This document shows, piece after piece, positions 16,830-17,641 of a stretch of DNA of 17,641 bases (position 1 is the first letter of the stretch; every line of letters starts with the position of its first letter). The notes under the pieces were generated by a model. That model did not search any database, had not been told where the DNA came from, and saw nothing but the letters and a program-made list of their open reading frames with translations. The DNA is from an uncultured Lachnospiraceae bacterium (GTDB lineage Bacteria > Bacillota_A > Clostridia > TANB77 > CAG-508), in NCBI GenBank assembly GCA_947165105.1, contig CAMUZC010000026.1:1-17641 (forward strand). The letters are read 5' to 3'. The translations under genes and the position numbers were made by a program.

Positions 16830-16930
16830 TCTTGAAAAATCATTATTAAGCTGAATGCGCTGTAAATGGTTGGCTACTCCGAAGCCTAAAACTAAAATCA
16901 GTTTTGAAAATTTTAGGGGCAATTTATGAG
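16830..16930 (+). other. Intergenic stretch with small hairpins and a doubtful 24-codon ORF
   Basis: These 101 nt lie between the recJ stop and the terminator. They can form GGCT/AGCC (16872-16875/16883-16886) and CTAAAAT/ATTTTAG (16892-16898/16910-16916) hairpins, with alternative pairings among the repeats. An ORF at 16855-16929 (MRCKWLATPKPKTKISFENFRGNL) ends right at the terminator, but it has no Shine-Dalgarno site and an in-frame TGA directly before its ATG. I assign no function. Confidence 0.35.
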
Positions 16931-17002
16931 AACTGCGGTTACCAAATTTTTACTAGTCATAAATTTCTTATTGGTAAAAATTTGGTAATCGCAGTTTTTT
17001 TT
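16931..17002 (+). terminator. Long hairpin terminator of the replication operon
   Basis: A 23-bp stem (16931-16953 with 16974-16996), perfect except for one G.U pair, has a 20-nt loop and is followed by T residues to 17002. It closes the operon that starts at 10016. The next promoter begins 2 nt later. Confidence 0.9.
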
Positions 17003-17004
17003 AT

Positions 17005-17033
17005 TTGACAATTTTAAATAAATATGATATAAT
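17005..17033 (+). promoter_or_regulatory. Consensus sigma70-type promoter
   Basis: TTGACA (17005-17010), a 17-bp spacer and TATAAT (17028-17033): both boxes match the consensus exactly. It starts directly after the terminator's T-run and drives the 140-aa gene at 17063. Confidence 0.9.
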
Positions 17034-17062
17034 AAATATAAGAAATAATATGAGGTGATAAT

Positions 17063-17485
17063 ATGCCAAAAAATACAGTTAAATTAGATTTATATTTAAA
17101 TTTTGAACCAATAATTAAAGAATTGAAAGATTTAATAAAAGAACTTGAAAAGAGACAAGAAAAAATGACTTATGAAGAATATAAAAAAGAATTAGAAATA
17201 ACTAAACAATTATTAGATTTAATTGATATTGAAACATATTTTGATAAAAGTAAAGATGCTAGAGATATAATGGATGCAATTGAAGATGATTTTGTTTCGC
17301 CAAATGAAAAATTTAAAGAAGCATATGCATTTTTAATTAATCATTATTCAACTTTTCAAGGTTATGTTTTTAATGTAATGGATACAGATGAATTTGTTAA
17401 ATATTGTAAAAATCGTTATCCGCAATATTTATGGACAACTGAAGTAATCGAACGAACATATATTTATGGGAAAAAGGAGTAGTAA
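17063..17485 (+). CDS. Hypothetical protein (140 aa), ending TAG-TAA
   Basis: The ATG follows GAGGTGAT (17052-17059). The first half is a charged helical or coiled-coil segment (IIKELKDLIKELEKRQEKMTYEEYKKELEITKQLLDL), followed by a mixed aromatic C-terminal part (FLINHYSTFQGYVFNVMDTDEFVKYCKNRYPQYLW). The final codons read GAG-TAG-TAA, so under the recoded reading the protein gains one Gln before TAA. It lies 2 nt upstream of the helicase ATG and carries that gene's Shine-Dalgarno site in its last codons. I recognise no family. Confidence 0.8.
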
Positions 17486-17487
17486 AA

Positions 17488-17641
17488 ATGCAATTAACTA
17501 ATAAACAAGAAGCAGCATTAAAACTTGCTGTCCAACGATATCAAATTGGAATGCCTTATACTGTTATTAGTGGATATGCTGGTTCTGGAAAATCAACATT
17601 AGTTAAATTTATTATTTCTGCTCTCAATATTCCAGATGAAC
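17488..17641 (+). CDS. SF1 DNA helicase (RecD/Dda-like), N-terminal part, 3' end cut by window
   Basis: The ATG follows GGAG (17476-17479). The visible 51 residues open with LTNKQEAALKLAV, the Q-motif-like start of RecD/Dda helicases, followed by TVISGYAGSGKSTLVKFII, the Walker A loop with the GYAGSGKST form typical of this group. Dda-like phage helicases remodel forks and help origin melting. The remaining motifs lie beyond the window. No TAG occurs in the visible part. Confidence 0.85.
   Translation, partial: MQLTNKQEAALKLAVQRYQIGMPYTVISGYAGSGKSTLVKFIISALNIPDE

Noticed and set aside
16716..16922. Minus-strand 68-codon frame over recJ exon 2 and the gap
   Set aside because: It mostly mirrors exon 2 and has no ribosome site or promoter facing it.
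1..17641. A suppressor tRNA with CUA anticodon, or any tRNA gene
   Set aside because: I found no cloverleaf or T-loop (GTTCRANYC) context on either strand in the non-coding stretches. It is probably elsewhere in the genome or host-supplied.
1..17641. CRISPR array, insertion sequence or integration site
   Set aside because: There are no regularly spaced direct repeats, transposase-like frame or terminal inverted repeats. The only mobile element supported is the group I intron.

Overview
This is a strongly A+T-rich window from a bacteriophage (or closely related element) that reads the TAG triplet as an amino acid, almost certainly glutamine (NCBI code 15-like). Read with the standard code, most genes downstream of about 4.4 kb break into fragments. 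With TAG as Gln they join into full-length, recognisable proteins. I count about 56 in-frame TAG codons by hand. None of the 22 visible gene ends uses TAG: 17 end in TAA and 5 in TGA. All genes lie on the + strand. Good Shine-Dalgarno sites and sigma70/sigmaA-type promoters (TTGACA-like, 17-bp spacer, TATAAT) point to a Firmicutes-type host rather than Bacteroidetes; this host call is inference.

Layout. (1) 1-2997: a type IIA topoisomerase module, with the C-terminal end of a GyrB/ParE-like subunit, a 59-aa ORF and a complete GyrA/ParC-like subunit, closed by a terminator. It has no TAG codons. (2) 3019-5432: a zinc-ribbon protein, a very strong G+C-rich hairpin, a promoter, a 48-aa ORF and an NAD+-dependent DNA ligase (3 TAG). 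(3) 5429-7874: short promoter-driven units with a 65-aa protein, two winged-helix-like proteins, a membrane-anchored coiled-coil GIY-YIG protein with 13 TAG codons, and a small P-loop protein. (4) 7901-10002: a putative ssDNA-binding protein and a Sak4-like RecA-fold ATPase, then a terminator that overlaps the next promoter. (5) 9993-17002: a replication operon of zinc-motif protein, DnaB-like helicase, 71-aa ORF, DnaG-like primase, two small proteins and RecJ. RecJ is interrupted by a 986-nt group I intron carrying a GIY-YIG homing endonuclease. The operon ends at a long hairpin terminator. (6) 17005-17641: a new promoter, a 140-aa unknown protein and the start of an SF1 (RecD/Dda-like) helicase, cut by the window edge.

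Together these genes form a replication, recombination and topology block: helicase and primase for the fork, ligase for sealing, RecJ and Sak4/SSB for strand processing and annealing, and the topoisomerase for supercoiling. The most notable points are the TAG recoding inside replication genes, its absence from the topoisomerase module, and a group I intron whose endonuclease itself contains seven TAG codons and so could only be made under the altered code. No suppressor tRNA gene is visible here; it must lie elsewhere or be supplied by the host.
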